Numbered from the stretch's first letter, positions 1-12,437 are shown. The stretch is DNA of 64,000 nucleotides from Amoebophrya sp. A120 (GCA_905178155.1 CAJINV010000002.1:9125412-9189411), one strand, 5' to 3'. The notes: generated by a model not told the origin, from the letters alone. Made by a program: numbers and translations.

Positions 1-45
1 GCCGGGCGCGCGAGGCGAGCAAGTCTGTCCGTGGACCTAGGAGAC

Positions 46-1098
46 ATGGACGACGACTGGAAAAAGCCAAAGCCGCAGCTGACCAACACGTCGAGTGACA
101 GTGGCAATTCCCACAGCAACAATACCGCGGCGGGCACAATAGTGCAACCCAGTTCCACCTCCACCTCCCCGACAGCAAACAACAATCGGCGAAACAGCCA
201 GTCCCGCCGTGGGTCGGAGCGGCGGACGTCGCTCGGCCACGAGTTGGAGCTGAACGAGGAGGACTTGGATGAGAGCGCCAAAAACCCAGCAGTGAAGGAG
301 CGACAAGCGAACTCGCTCGGTTTGAACGCGGCGCAGCACCAGTTGCTCCTGCAAAAGGGGTACGCGGTGTTCCGGGACGTGATTCCCATCTCCAAGGAGG
401 AGCAGGAACTGCTCGCCTCCGTGGTCGGCGCCTACCAGTGGTACGTGTTTCTCCGCTACCAGTCCCGCGCGGGGTGCAAGTTTTTCACCTCCTTCCTCTT
501 CCTGTTCGCGCCCCTGCTGGCCACCGCCGTCCCGACGGACGGCGACAAGCTGCCGGGCTTCAAGGGCCTGGACGACTACCGCTACTTCGTCGCCGGGCTC
601 ACCTTTCTGATCGTCGACATCCTGGAGTGGTTGTTCGTCACTTTTTTGTTCCAGTTTCCAAATACAAAAGACATCCACAGCAAGGTGGACTACTACCGGC
701 AGCTACTCTCCAAGGACCGCATGACGCTCTTTTTGCTGTTCACCTTCTCCTGGGTGGCGGGGGTGTTTATGTTCAACGTCTCCTGGAACCCGTTTAACGC
801 GAAGAAGCTGGCGAAGAAGCTCTACGACATCGGGATGGGTAACCAGGCGGTGGTGCCTGTGCAGAGCAGCTACAGCGCCGCGGAGTGGGCCAATTTGAAA
901 CTCTGCACGGGGATGTACGAGGACAGTGTGGGGTCCGTCGACTCCAGCATGTGGCGCGCCGAAAACGAGGCCAATTTCATCATCACCCCGCCCGGCGTGG
1001 TGGACCAGTACTGTGCCGGGGCGTTTCTCTACCCAAGGGAAGACACGCAGAAACTCGGAACCTTCTTCTACGGCTTCGTGTTTGACCACTGCAACTAG
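46..1098 (+). CDS. Three-helix membrane protein, unknown family (5' end uncertain)
   Basis: From ATG 46 the frame gives about 350 residues. The same frame is open back to base 1, so the true start could lie upstream. Residues 1-90 are hydrophilic, rich in Ser, Asn and Thr, with a basic RRNSQSRRGSERRTS stretch that could be phosphorylated. Three hydrophobic segments follow at about 146-162, 180-203 and 226-246, then a C-terminal domain of about 100 residues with few charges. The reading frame ends at TAG 1096-1098 and no intron is apparent. I do not recognise the family. From the sequence it is an integral membrane protein with a cytosolic-type disordered N terminus; orientation and location are not shown. 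Confidence 0.65.
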   Translation: MDDDWKKPKPQLTNTSSDSGNSHSNNTAAGTIVQPSSTSTSPTANNNRRNSQSRRGSERRTSLGHELELNEEDLDESAKNPAVKERQANSLGLNAAQHQLLLQKGYAVFRDVIPISKEEQELLASVVGAYQWYVFLRYQSRAGCKFFTSFLFLFAPLLATAVPTDGDKLPGFKGLDDYRYFVAGLTFLIVDILEWLFVTFLFQFPNTKDIHSKVDYYRQLLSKDRMTLFLLFTFSWVAGVFMFNVSWNPFNAKKLAKKLYDIGMGNQAVVPVQSSYSAAEWANLKLCTGMYEDSVGSVDSSMWRAENEANFIITPPGVVDQYCAGAFLYPREDTQKLGTFFYGFVFDHCN

Positions 1099-2456
1099 AG
1101 AGACCATTGTGTAAGTGGTGATGTGCGTGATGGAAAGGAAGCGCTGCGCACATCAGTGGTCCGTGTGCTTGTGCAGCGTACATTTTATTCTCCTAGCAGA
1201 TTTCTTTTTTGAAGTTTCAAAACAAATATGTGCTGCAGCTTCGGGTAGCACCAGCAGGTTTAGATCGTTGCCAGTTTTTGAACCTTGTAGGATTGTTGAG
1301 GAAAAAGTAAAAGCCCGGAAAAGTAATGAACGTGTAAAAAATTATCAGAGATTGAGAATGAGATAGTGAAAAATAAAACCTGTTTCATGAAGTGAAGTGA
1401 TTCATAGAGGGCGGGTAAGCCTCCTACCATAGCTGCATGGGGTACGATACGGTTTCTCTTTTTCCGGTTTCAGTTTCTGCAGTGCTTGAAAAATTATTTG
1501 CTTTTACATACTTACGCACAATCTGGCGCGCTATCGCTACTGAAAGGCATCGGAGGAAAACCGATGGAATTATAGCTGGCTCTACAATCTTGATCTTCAG
1601 TCGTGCAAGTGAGGACTTGACAGGTTTCCGAACTTTGATTTATTTTGGGGGCAGCATTAGCAGACTGCCAGGCTTGTCTTTGTCAGTTGTTGAAAAAGTA
1701 TGTTGGAGAGGAAAAAAACAGCAGGCATGGAGGTGAGCGAAGACATGGTTTATCTGAGTAGCACCGGTATCAAATACCACTTCTAGGACCGAATTTTTTT
1801 ACTAAGTAGCACCGAATTTTTTTACTAAGTAAAAAATGACAATCCCAAACCCACAGAGAGAACCATCGGTGTGTTGTAAGTGTTTTTTTCATCAACCAGT
1901 AGGTACGAGTGTGAAATAGATTTTAAGACAGGAGAGCATAGCACCACCGAGTGCTCACTTCTTTTGTGGAAGTTGCATCATTGACTATTCGCAGGGTCCT
2001 TTTTTGGTGTTGGTCATCGTATCGCTCGACGTCAACTGCAATCGGATTATCCCATCGTACTACGTAGTCACGTATCCCCTTTGCTAAGTTTAGTGTACAC
2101 AACCACGACTTCCTAAGAAAACTCTAGCCACCCTGAACAAGAGTGCAGTTTTTTTCCCACCTATCAAGTGTTGCATGTAAAAATCCTGATTCTGATTGTT
2201 TGATTCAACAAGGCAAATAAACGTTGAGTTGCGCCACAGCTGAGCCAGGAGCATCTTACTTGGCATACGAAACGTGTATCCGCAAGAACGACGAACCCTC
2301 AACAGTTTAGCAGTTTTTGTGAACAATCGAAACTAACCAGTAGGAAAGGTTCGAGGAAGCTTTGATTCAAGACCTATCCCAAGAAAGATTGATTGTCGAA
2401 GGAAATAGTACCAGTTTCCAACGAGTATATTGTAAAACTCCACAAGCAGCAGCAAA
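1099..2456. other. Intergenic, no gene seen
   Basis: AT-richer sequence with only short open frames. It should contain the 3' end of the membrane-protein transcript (an AATAAA lies near 1373) and the leader of the cytochrome b5 gene. A short direct repeat, ACCGAATTTTTTTACTAAGT, occurs twice in a row near 1788-1830. I see nothing else. Confidence 0.6.
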
Positions 2457-2998
2457 ATGGCTTCCGCGGCAGAAGTAGCGAAGCACAACTCCGAGGGGGA
2501 CTGCTGGGTGATCATCGACGGAGAAGTTTTCGATGTCACCAAGTTTCTGCCGGACCACCCCGGCGGTCCCAAAGCGATCGTCATCTACGCTGGCAAGGAC
2601 GCCACGGAGGAATTCGACATGCTGCACGAGCGAAAGGTACTTAGTGGGAAATAAAATGAAACGGGTTTTATTTCTTGTTGTAAAAATAGATGAAGTCTGC
2701 AAGAAGATGTAGAAGTGAATCCTCCGATACTGCACTCGATATGTGAATGCTCTAAGCTCGATGAATACGTGCTTGCTGGCATAGAATTACTTTTCGAAAA
2801 CGAAACAAAAACAAAAAGGTGATTGAAAAATACGGAATCAAGAAGGGCGTGGTGACAAAAATCGGAAAATTCTATGAAATGCGGAAAATCTTCCGACAGA
2901 AGATGGTTCAGTTTCAAATTTTACACGTTCCGAATGTGAATGCCTTTTCAGCGGGGCCAAGTCTTTGCGTTTTCCCCAACTGTTTTATGGAAATTTAG
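2457..2998 (+). CDS. Cytochrome b5-domain haem protein
   Basis: Exon 1 (2457-2636) starts at ATG in good context and encodes a cytochrome b5 fold: VAKHNSEGDCWVIIDGEVFDVTKFLPDHPGG, with the first haem-ligand His in HPGG. It ends in FDMLHERK, which supplies the second ligand His. A GT-AG intron (2637-2818, ending AAAAAG) joins to exon 2, which begins VIEKYGIKKG, the usual end of the b5 domain. Exon 2 then stays open to TAG 2996-2998. The last part is less typical and may hold another small intron (a CTTTTCAG acceptor at about 2944-2951). The protein would be about 120 residues with no obvious membrane tail, so it resembles a soluble electron carrier or the b5 module of a larger oxidoreductase. 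Confidence 0.8.
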
Positions 2999-4474
2999 AA
3001 GTACACAAATTGCGCAATAGAAATAATCGCGGACCGACGGCCTGCTGTTGCAGTAAAAATCGACGCGTGCATATCTATTCGAAAAAAAGAGAAAACAAAA
3101 CCGTTTTCCGGCACGAGAGTTTTTCCGTTGCATATCGGGAAGTGAAGTATCACTTTTGGCGATCCTTGAAGAGAAGATGATAGAAGAGCAACAAAACACC
3201 ACCACCAGAAAACGTCAACACAACCCGAGATTCCGCATCGCCGCAGAAAGACCAGTTTTGATGACTATCAAGCGTATGAAAAATAAATTTTCCTTCTTTC
3301 GGACATGTCATCTCATTTGTGTGTTGGAAATTCAACTAGAGACGATGTCGTCTGGTGTAACTATACCAATCTACCACGACTTTTTGAGTAAGTAAGGACA
3401 AAAAAAATATATTTTCCGAAGTTTGCAGATTGATGATTATCCTCGGAACAGTGGTATGAAACGAAAACGTAAGTACAGGAACCAATCGGATGATCACGAT
3501 CAGCAGACTCCTAGTAGCCATATGAAAGATTTGCCGAAGATCCATCTGGGTCAACGTTCCGTCCTCAGCCCTTCGAACCTCTGTTAAAACTTCTTGGAAA
3601 AATTTTTTTTCTGTGAAGGGAAAAAAGCTTTTATCTGTGATTTGAAATAGCGACAATTTTTCCAATACTTACAAAAGTTTGTAGTTTTGATCGAAAAAAG
3701 AAAAGTTACCGGAGTAGGGAAGGAACAGATCAAGTAGTTGCGCCTCGCACAAGAAAACTTCTTGGATGTATTTTGTGAATGGTAGACAAGAAAGAAGGAG
3801 GCAATCACATGATTAAGCAACCTCGATGGGACGAGTCTTGACATAGGCTGAACACATGGAGAAAAAATGGACACTGAAGCGCCTTAGAATAGTAGCTAGG
3901 GCAAGTATCAAGAAAGAATGTGTTACCTCATGCAAAGTAGCTCACTGCATCATGTAGTATTGCCGTTGTCGACCTCGATGCGTTGCACACGTCAAAACTG
4001 TATTGCGAAAGTCATCTGATCCTGCGCATGCACCAACAATTGCGGCATTTTGCGAGATCCCTGCGTGCGTTTCGATCTCTTTTTTGCGGCGTCGTGCGTA
4101 AAAGCGTCATTTTTTCTTTTGCGATTTGATTTTTTTTTTGCTAAAGAAGCTGCGATGGCGAATTCATTTCGACGATCTCGCTGCGTTTGGCTGGAATATG
4201 CATGATTTTCCTGCGACCGCGTTTTAACAAACAAGATCTCGCTTTCGACAATTATCTCACGAAGTTTTTAATAGGCACGCCTCATCTACTGATAAGGCAT
4301 TTTGATGCACACAACTGATTTTGGATTCGAAAAAATTAAGATACCTTCTTAGATTCGTGTAACTAAGTCGTTACGACGAGTATTTTTGACTGCGAAGCAA
4401 TTAATCTAAACTTTTACAAAAACTATTCCGTCGCTGTACACAAACGCGGAAAGAAAGAATCGCATTGAAACAAA
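2999..4474. other. Intergenic, no gene supported
   Basis: Several short open frames on both strands, none with domain-like sequence or clear splice sites. The stretch 3990-4250 has repeated TGCGA/GATCTC words and T-tracts and reads as low-complexity non-coding DNA. Additional exons of the cytochrome b5 gene cannot be excluded but I found none. Confidence 0.5.
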
Positions 4475-7400
4475 ATGACGAAAAGCGGCTTGCTGCTCCT
4501 TTCCGCTGTGTGCGGATTCCTTTCGACCACCTATGCCGCCCTGATTGACTCCCCGCCGGGGGGTGTGGAGGAGCTTTCGCAAGTGCTTCTGAAGCAGCTG
4601 CATCGCGACGTTGATTTGCGGCTGTTCCATTGCACTAGCGGACCGAATTACAGGTACTCTTTTTGGCGTTTTTTTCTTCCTATCTTTTTCATAATGGGCA
4701 ACTCATCTCCTACTCTTAGTCGACAACGCTTAGGTAGAGGTACGCACATACTCACACTTTATGATTTACGATTACGGTGGTCGTGTAGAGTAGTAGCTTT
4801 GTATCAATACCACTGTCAAAGTAAATCCATCGTGGTTAGAGCGGCATTTTTTCCTGCCCCCAAAAGAAATTTAAACTCGCAGATGCCCGGGCAATATGCC
4901 TGCCCGCGAGAATCTGGTCGACCGCTTGGCCGAAGTCTTGTGGAAAGAAGAGAAGGTATCGAAGCCACTGCAGCGCTTGCTGCAGTCCGCCACTGCAGAG
5001 GACATCAGCACTACCCCCGCGGTCAGGGGAAGGGGCCATGGGAAGAAATACGGTATCTACTTTGGTAAGTTTTCACGAACGAGAGCTTGTTTAACTCTGA
5101 ACACGGCGAAGAATAAATGTTGAACGTACCAGGACGGTTGTGTTGATGGCTTTTCATCTGCACGCCACAGCAATTGATCTTCAGCATTCTGCGTAAGTAG
5201 TTCAATGAAAATAAAACAGCGAACACCAAGATTTTTCTCGATCTGGTGAAGCGCAGTGCGGCGAATCCGGTGACGAGTGGGCAGTTTGACTCCGACCAGC
5301 CGCTCACGTTCAAGGAGAGCGTCCAGCTCAGGTCTTTCTTCGATCGGACTCTGTCCTGGGAAAAACAAAAGATCCGTGGCTGGAACAGCCTGGTCGTGGG
5401 GAGGTCCACCTCTGTTGGCAGCTCGAGTTTCGGGTCGCTTCTCCACACATCTAAGCACGCGCAGATGTCGCCGAAGGTCACGTTCACCACGAAACTGTTC
5501 CTCTTCTTTCTCCGGTTCGGGCTTCTGCGCGGGTTGTCGTTCGATTGCGACGGAACCCTGATTCACAGCATGGAGTGGTACTGGTACACGTGGGACTTAG
5601 GTTTGAAAGACTCGCTAAACCTGCCACTGAATGGTGCAGCGGCCACAGTTGGTGTGGATCTGCCGGAAGAGCACCGGTTCACCTACGATTCGTTCATGCG
5701 CGTCTACGGGGGGCAGAGCCCGCAGCGAATCTTGCAGACGCTGGTGGATCTGGGAAAGCCGGAGGAGCAAGAGGCAGAGCTGCGGGAGCTGAATCCGAGA
5801 GAGTATGAGAACCTGATCAAGGCGAAGAACGAAAAGATCGGGAAAGGCAATTACAAGGACATTTTGAACCGCCACTTATGGAAAGGCAGAAAACGTAGAA
5901 TTTTGAGTCAATTCACAATTGCATCTGTCGTTACTACAACGAATGCGTTAAATAACCGGCGCAGACTTGTATGCATAATAATTTTCCTAAAAACGGCAAG
6001 AGGAATCTTTATCTTTTCTATTGAGTCGAGATCAGAGATTTATATAAGCAATGCGACTCGCATTGAGTCGCAAACCGGTCGCGGTTTGTCGCATTGCTCG
6101 CATTGCCCGCATTGCTCGCAAATCGCGGGGGTCTGCCAGCAGTTAGGTGCCCAGCGATTCCGCGCCCGCCTTACTGCCTTGTTTCGCGAATTTCCCGGCG
6201 GGGGCCTGGCCTGCAGGTGCAAGATTTTTGCTCTTGGGTTCGGACTGTAGCTTGTGGAGGTCTCCCCGCTCTCTTAATTGGGGGCGCAGTGCTTAGGTTT
6301 TAGATTGTTTCTCAAGCGAACCAACAAAAACAACCCGCTACACGACTGAAGGCGGTCGTCGCGGGGCCCGCGTTAGATGTAGCTAGGTTGGTCCGGAAAC
6401 GAGAAGAACACGCAACCACGCTACCGCTGGGGGTAGGAACATTACATAAACACGGCGCCGAACTGAGGCCCAAAAGTGGGCACCCGCAGGCGAAGTCGCG
6501 AGGAGTACTCGCAAGACTTGCGACAGTTCCGCGCGCTCGCAACTCGCAAAGCGTCGCACCCCTGTCGCATTGCTCGCATTGCTCGCAAATCGCGGCCGTC
6601 AGATCCTTATATAATTGCCTGCGAGATTGATGTTTTCTTTCCATATCCACCTGTCCCGATGACTGAGCTCGGGGAAATTCTGTACGGCTCCTCGGCTTTT
6701 AACAAGGACGGTCAGGCCGCGGGTCCGGTCGCAAAGAAGCCGCGAACCAGCGCAACCTTGTCGGGGGCGAGCAGCAGCAGCACAGGTTTTTCCCCCGTGA
6801 GCTTTGATGACCTTTCCTTCGGCACGCGGCCGCAGGAGATTAAGGGGGTGACCGAGATCGCCAGGTGGTTGGACACCCAGTACAACAGGTTTGCCGCGAA
6901 ATCCCTCCCGAGCGGCCCGATCCGGCTCGCCGTAGCCAGTTCCGCGGACCGGGTCTCGTTGCAAAAGCACTTGGGGCACATCGGGCTGCTCGAGCATTTA
7001 GATTTGCTGGTCGGCATCAAGGTGGGCGAGAAGCACGTGCTGGAGGCGTTCTGGCCGGGTGAGAGGTTCGCGAAATTGTACCTGGACGGGACAAAGACAG
7101 CAACAGCAAAGCGTTCGTCGACTAGTAAGCAGAAGAGAAACTTCGCGACGAATTTGATCACCAGCAAGTTCCCGAGCGAGTTTGCGAAAAACCTCTTTCC
7201 AAAAGCCGGCTCCATCTGGCAGAAGTCGAAGTTCGTGCGCTCGCAGGCCGGGTGGGAGGTCGAGTTCGAGCGGGACTCGGAGGTGTCGAAGCCGTCGAAG
7301 GAGCTGTTCAGCACCGCGGCGCAACTGATGAATTTGGAGCCCAAGTACTTGATCGGCTTCGAGGACGCGCAGAACGGGATTGAGTCGTTGGAAAAGGCGC

Positions 7401-7546
7401 AGTACCCGCTGATCGTGGATGTGACGAACTTCGTGTCCCACCCGGACATCCGCGGTTTGGTCTTCTTTTTGAACGAGATCAACGGCGGCCTGTTGAACCT
7501 CGTGTACGAAGTGATCCGGCAATACGACGGGTTCCACCAACTATGA
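4475..7546 (+). CDS. HAD-superfamily phosphatase with signal peptide (beta-phosphoglucomutase-like)
   Basis: Exons 4475-4653, 4883-5064, 5220-~5885 and ~6603-7546 join in frame to about 656 residues. The first two introns are GT-AG (4654-4882 and 5065-5219). The third is about 717 bp; its donor may be GC at 5886 or GT at 5895, both keeping phase. The N terminus MTKSGLLLLSAVCGFLSTTYA is a signal peptide, so the enzyme may enter the secretory route or an organelle. HAD motifs occur in order: motif I SFDCDGTLIHSM near residue 229 (the Asp pair that forms the phospho-aspartate and acts as acid/base), a helical cap, motif II LAVASSADR, motif III Lys in SKPSKELF, and motif IV GFEDAQNGIESL. The substrate is unknown. 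A second HAD gene follows directly, which suggests local duplication. Confidence 0.75.
6089..6595. repeat. Direct repeats within the large intron of the first HAD gene
   Basis: A 31-40-bp motif made of ATTGCTCGC-type 9-mers and ending CTCGCAAATCGCGG occurs at 6089-6128 and again at 6565-6595. TTATATAA words flank both (about 6040 and 6606). The enclosed segment is GC-rich. This suggests an inserted element whose ends carry the repeats, but I see no coding capacity or clear target duplication. Confidence 0.5.
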
Positions 7547-7702
7547 TAGTGGACAATTTTCATTTGTCCCTCGTACGCCTCGTTTTTTGCAGGGCAGTAG
7601 CAGCACCAGAAACAAGGTGTCGATTTTAGCTCTTGCATGAGAAATTCAGGTACAGACACCATTTGTAGTTTTCAGGTTTATTTAGAAGCGTTTGGCTTTG
7701 GC

Positions 7703-9662
7703 ATGAACATGAAGGTAAGATGAGCAGTACCGGGGAGCAGGCAATTGTCCATTATCATACCGACTTGCCCTAGTTTCCGCCTTTGACGAGCAGACGACGG
7801 ATAAAATTTTGGACACGTTGAGCAAGTTCAAGGGTGAAGATTACTTCGAGAACCGTTACCGAGAGAAGCAGCCGCTGAAATCCTTCTTCCAACGCATTGT
7901 GTACAACGGCGATGTTGTAGTTGCGACTGGCGGGGAGCAGCAGCAGGAAGCCGCTTCACCGACAGAGGATTCGATGAAGGCTATGAATTTCAATTGCCTG
8001 TTCAGTTCCATTCTACTCGATTCCGACGCGGATCTGAAGTCTAGCAGCGCGATTTCCAGTTCCTCGTCCAGCAGCGACCACAGTGTCTTCAGCGCTGCCA
8101 GTGGCGGAACTGCCTCAGCGGGAGCCGGTTCTGCGGGGTCATCGTCGTCCTTTTTGAGCGTCGACGTTGGACAGCGGCAGCAACAAGCTGCACAACGAGA
8201 GCTGACCGAAAAAGCTGCGGCTTCTGCGTACCGGCGGCGCAGCAACAATTGCAAGCTGTACTTTCCGAAGAATGCGCCAAAGTGGAGGATCGGGGCGGAC
8301 AAGGCCATGCTGTTTGTCGACAATGAAGTGGTTGCCGACCAGGGGAAAAAGTTCGGCTTCAAACAGGTCTTCGACGTGCGCAACGACCAAAAGTACTTGC
8401 AACTGCTGAGGAAAAATACGGGAACAATCTCGACGATCAGCTCTAGCAGTCCTGCTATAATCGCAGCTCCCGTGTTGACCACGGGTCTGTCGAACCAAAA
8501 TATGATCACGCAGCTGTTGGAGAACCTGCACCGCGAGCGCGACGGCCAGCGGACCAAGCAGACGAAGAAAACCTTGGCGTTTGTCTTCGACATGGACGGG
8601 ACGCTGATCGACTCCATGCCGGTTTACTACCAGTTTATGGAAAAAGTTCTGGAAAAGTATTTCAGCGAAGATGCTACTCAAAATAAATCCAACTCCGCTG
8701 CTGGTGCTCAAAATGTTGAGCAGGCACAGTTGGCCGCGACTTCCAAAAGCCAAAGTTTCCAGAGTAAGAACAAGTATTACCCGAGTTTACAAGAATTTCT
8801 CACAGAGCTCGCGGGCATGGCGCCGGTGGACATCTGGCAAAAGGTGATCGACAAAAATTGCCAGCGGAAGAGCGAGCTTTGCAAACGTGGCCTGCCCTCG
8901 GCTGCGGAGCTTTTCGAAGAGGAGAAAAAGTCGTCGCCGAACCAGAGCCAGGTCCGAATCCCGCGGATCGACGTGGTTGCGGACTTCGTCCAGCGGCTGA
9001 ACGAGCTGAAAGAGCTGGCGCTGGAGCGGAAGAATGTGGACGTGGAGTTCAAGTTTGCGGTGGCCACGTCCAGTTCGTACGAAAAGGCGGAGAGGTACCT
9101 GAAACAAGCCCACCTGTTCCACCACTTCGACGTCGTGTTCGGGGGTGACGACGCCGAGCTGCAGTACCGCGTGGAAAGGCTGAAGCAGGTGGAACGAGCG
9201 GCCCCGGGCGCGTTCGACATCAACTTCGCGTTGGAGAAGAAGCAAATCCTGTGGCAGCTCGCCGCGGAAAAGCTCGGGGTTTCCACGAAGCAGTGCGTGG
9301 CCTTCGAGGACGCGGTGGTCGGGATGGAGGCGGCTTACCGCGTCGGGTACACCAAGGTGTTCGACGTGCGGAACGAGCGCAACTACCCGCACTACAGCGC
9401 GTTCGTGCCCTTTTTCGAAACCGAATACAAGCAAATGTTCCAGCGGCTGCGGGACGGATTCGTGGCCGAGAAGGAGGCCCTGGAAGGCCGGGAGTCGTTG
9501 AACGTTGTCGAGAAAAAGCAGCAGCTTGCACGCGCGGAGTTTTTCGACTTGAAGGTGGAAACGGTGGGCGAAGACAGTCTGCCGGCTCTCTTTCCTCAAG
9601 CGCTGGAGCGGCAACTGATCTTCGTCGAAGACTACCTGAAGGAGGGGGAGGAACGAAAATAA
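7703..9662 (+). CDS. HAD-superfamily phosphatase with an extra partial HAD domain
   Basis: ATG 7703 lies in a small exon (7676-7714) that ends in a GTAAGA donor; a 79-bp intron (to 7793) joins MNMK to TTDKILDTLSKF and the frame runs to TAA 9660-9662, about 626 residues. The C-terminal half is a complete HAD domain: FVFDMDGTLIDSM, a cap, FAVATSSSYEKAERY, FDVVFGGDD, Lys in EKKQILWQLAAEKLGV, and AFEDAVVGMEAA. The N-terminal 250 residues hold a Ser/Ala/Gln-rich spacer and then AMLFVDNEVVADQGKK..FKQVFDVRND, which mirrors the motif IV and end of the C-terminal domain (TKVFDVRNERN). The mini-exon reads VYLEAFGFGMNMK, like the usual PDVYLEA of motif III. The protein therefore looks like the second half of one HAD domain followed by a whole one. 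The true start may lie upstream. Confidence 0.75.
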
Positions 9663-10250
9663 GTACATGGAATAGCGTTAGCGTGCTCCTTGAGTGTGCC
9701 TGTGTTATCAGTATGGTAAACTACGGAATTCCTTGCTTCTAATTCTATCAACGATTTTCACTACCACCGTTTCCATTAGTGACACTGTGCGATTTTCGTT
9801 TTGATAGACATTGACATTGATACTTGCACTTTTACTTGCTAATTTCCTTAGCTTCGCTAGCAGGTGGCAAACGAAACCTAATGACTTTTTGGCCAGCTTT
9901 AAGTCGAGCAGTGAGTGTGCAGGAACAAAAAAAGCATAAGATCACCACATCTAATGACTATTTACAAATCTAACGATGGATGTTGCTACAGCAAAGTACT
10001 GGATTCTGGATTTAGAAAATCTAACGACCCCTTGTGCTCACAGTCACACAACTCTGATGAACTTCCGCAACGCAATTTTTGAAGGAGAAAGCAGTCTGGC
10101 CTCTCACCCGTTGATGCCGCAGGAGGAGAACCAAGAATGTGAACTGCTGATGACTTTGGAAGTGGAATAATATTTCCGATCGTGGCGATACTGCGCTTAC
10201 GAGCTTCCATTGTTCCGCACTACGCGTGGTATTACGAGAGGCACAGGGCA
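9663..10250. other. Intergenic, no gene supported
   Basis: Balanced composition, short open frames only (the longest about 64 codons at 9976-10170 with no recognisable feature). Two similar words reading TCTAACGA recur around 9969-10025. I see nothing further. Confidence 0.5.
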
Positions 10251-12437
10251 GAAGTTGTGCAGCCATTACATGCTTATTCTTAGCGCGGAAATTGTACGGC
10301 GCGCGTTGGGGTTCTGGAGAGCCCGGGCGGGAAGGCCTGCCCGAAGCTAGGCCCCGGGAATTCAGCCGGTTCGCCGCGGCCGCGATTCTCGGCGCGGCGG
10401 CGCGGCCCGGCTTTGAGTATATCGGCACGGCGAAGATCATTCCGCGGGCCCATTGCGGCAGCGGCCCCGGTCTTGGAAAGGTCCTGCAGCAAGAAGGCGG
10501 ACGCACTCGCCGAGTGGGGCCACGGGGCCCGCGAATTCGTGTTCTGGGACCCGAACAAAGACAGCGACTTGATGGGCCTGCCCGTGGACCGGGAAAAGGA
10601 GCCGGCCCCGGAGCGCGAGCGAGGGGGGCGGCTCCGGCTCAGCGACTTCGGGCGCGGCCCCTTGCAGGCTGGACGGCTCTGCAGCTTGCCGTGGTCATCG
10701 CCCACCTCAATGAATGGGGCGCAGCCACCGGAGCGGTGGGCCTCGCCCGGGTAGCCAAAAAAACCGGGGCCGCATTGGCCCGCCTTGCTCGGCGGCGGGG
10801 GCGGCAGAGAACATGGCCGTTGGGTGCCCAAAAGCCCGGGCATAAAGCACGTGGATGCTTTCGGGCGTCGCCGAAGGTATTCGCGCGAATTCGCAGGCAT
10901 GCCCGCAGGGAGTCGTGAGGAGTGCCCGCCGTCTTGGGGCGCTGTTAGTTTTTCTTTTCTCGCCGCCTCTTCAAATCTCGCCCGAGCATGATCGGAAAAG
11001 CCGGGGCACCCGCGAAAGCCGCGCCGCCCGGCAACGCCGGGCCTCCCCCGAAAGCCGGGCCCAGCGGGAAAGCCGGACCACCGGCGCCTTGCCCCGGAGG
11101 TTTTTTGAAAGCGAGGGGAGACGCAGACACTAGCGCGCGCGAGTTTTTCCACCGGGGGAGGATCGTCTTCATCGGCCGGGGCGGCGACGCTTCCATCTTA
11201 GCCGAAACCACGCGGCAGGCCAGGCGCTGCAGGCGCTCCCGGGGGACGACGCCCGGCCAACCCCACCGAAGCAAGGAAAGGTCACGCCGGGCATATCTCG
11301 CCCGAGCATGATCGGGGCCGCAAGGAAGAAGGCGGCAAGCCCCGGCCCGGCGGGCCGTTGCGTGCTTCCGTCCGGTTGGCAAAACCGTGCGCGCGCCGTG
11401 CCGCGCCGTGCCCGCCCCGCGCCGGGAGTGCCAGCGCGGGCGCTTCTTCGAGGGGGGAAGGCAAGGGGGGGGGCCGGCGGCCGGCGTATGGGCCAGGGGG
11501 CTGGGCTCCGCTCTTCCCCCGGCCTCCCGGCCAGACATGGTTCGGTTGGCCCCGCTTTGGTGGGCTTACGGACATCGCTCGGTGTCATTAGATGGCGCGA
11601 ACGTGGCCGCGCGCTCGCCGCATCCATCCATCGCTCGGCGAAGCCGATCCGTCGAAGCCAATGGCCGGCGCCCGTGCTTCCACTCACAAGATAGACGGGG
11701 ACTGGCGCTTTTCGCCATCATCGGGCTTTGAGGTGTTAGAACATCGCTCCATTGGGCCGGGCGCGTTGCTGCTTGCGTCGCTGTGGGACAGCGTCACGCT
11801 TGCGCATTCCTTCTTATTCAGCAATTAACAGAGCAATAAGGAGGATGCTTCTGCTCGCCCTCACGCTCGCCTACTCATAGTGGAGGCCATTCGCGTAGTG
11901 TTCGAAAAATTATTATATTTACTAGGGAAAGCAGTCCGGCCCCTGGCCAGTATAGTTAAAGCAAAAAGTTACAGACTGAAGGCTGCAGAATTAGGGCGGC
12001 TAGGCACAAAAAGCCCGCGCGTTGTCGTTCGTTCGAAAAATAATAAGAAACTGCGCGCCAAGATTTTCGTCCAAACGTTAAGTCAAAAAGTGCCGTCGGT
12101 GTCGTGCAACCGCGCTTCGGCGCGCAGCCCCATCCAAACGCTAAGCCAGGGGCCCATCGGTAACGGGCCCCCATCGGGCCGTGGCGCCCTCGCCTGGCCC
12201 GCTACCGATCCCTGCCGCCTGCCCGCCCGACCCGCGGCCGCCGTTCCCCCGCCCCCCATTCCCCTCCCCCGCCAGCTACTGGCCCCTGCCGCCTGCCTGC
12301 CCGGCCCCCCCCCCCGGCGGCCGAGGGGGGGGGAGGGGGGCGCGGCCCCCCCCCATTCCCCGCCCCCGCCAGCTGCCGCTCCCTGCCGCCTGCCTGCTTG
12401 CCCGCGGCGCCCGGCCCCCGGCCGCCGAAGAGGGGGG
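10251..12437. other. GC-rich gene-poor block left of the assembly gap
   Basis: Composition shifts sharply from about 10,280 to very high GC with many GGCCCG/GCCGG words, and ends in runs of C and G directly before the gap. Every frame is open by chance for long stretches on both strands, giving Arg/Gly/Pro/Ala-rich translations without domain features, so I do not call genes. A perfect 21-bp direct repeat (core CTCGCCCGAGCATGATCGG) occurs at 10975-10995 and 11295-11315. A less GC-rich stretch at 11740-12110 resembles ordinary non-coding DNA. Confidence 0.6.
10997..11086. repeat. 18-bp minisatellite, five units
   Basis: Five consecutive 18-bp units start at 10997, 11015, 11033, 11051 and 11069, each beginning AAAGCC or AACGCC. 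On the + strand they would encode a six-residue repeat of the form KAGPPx, and on the - strand a collagen-like GPAFPxG repeat. Since the surrounding block looks non-coding, the period-18 pattern is better read as a minisatellite. Confidence 0.7.

Noticed and set aside
10226-11694. Overlapping long frames on both strands in the GC-rich block, including collagen-like translations
   Set aside because: High GC removes stop codons in all frames; no domains and no codon pattern favour one frame. The collagen-like pattern comes from an 18-bp minisatellite.
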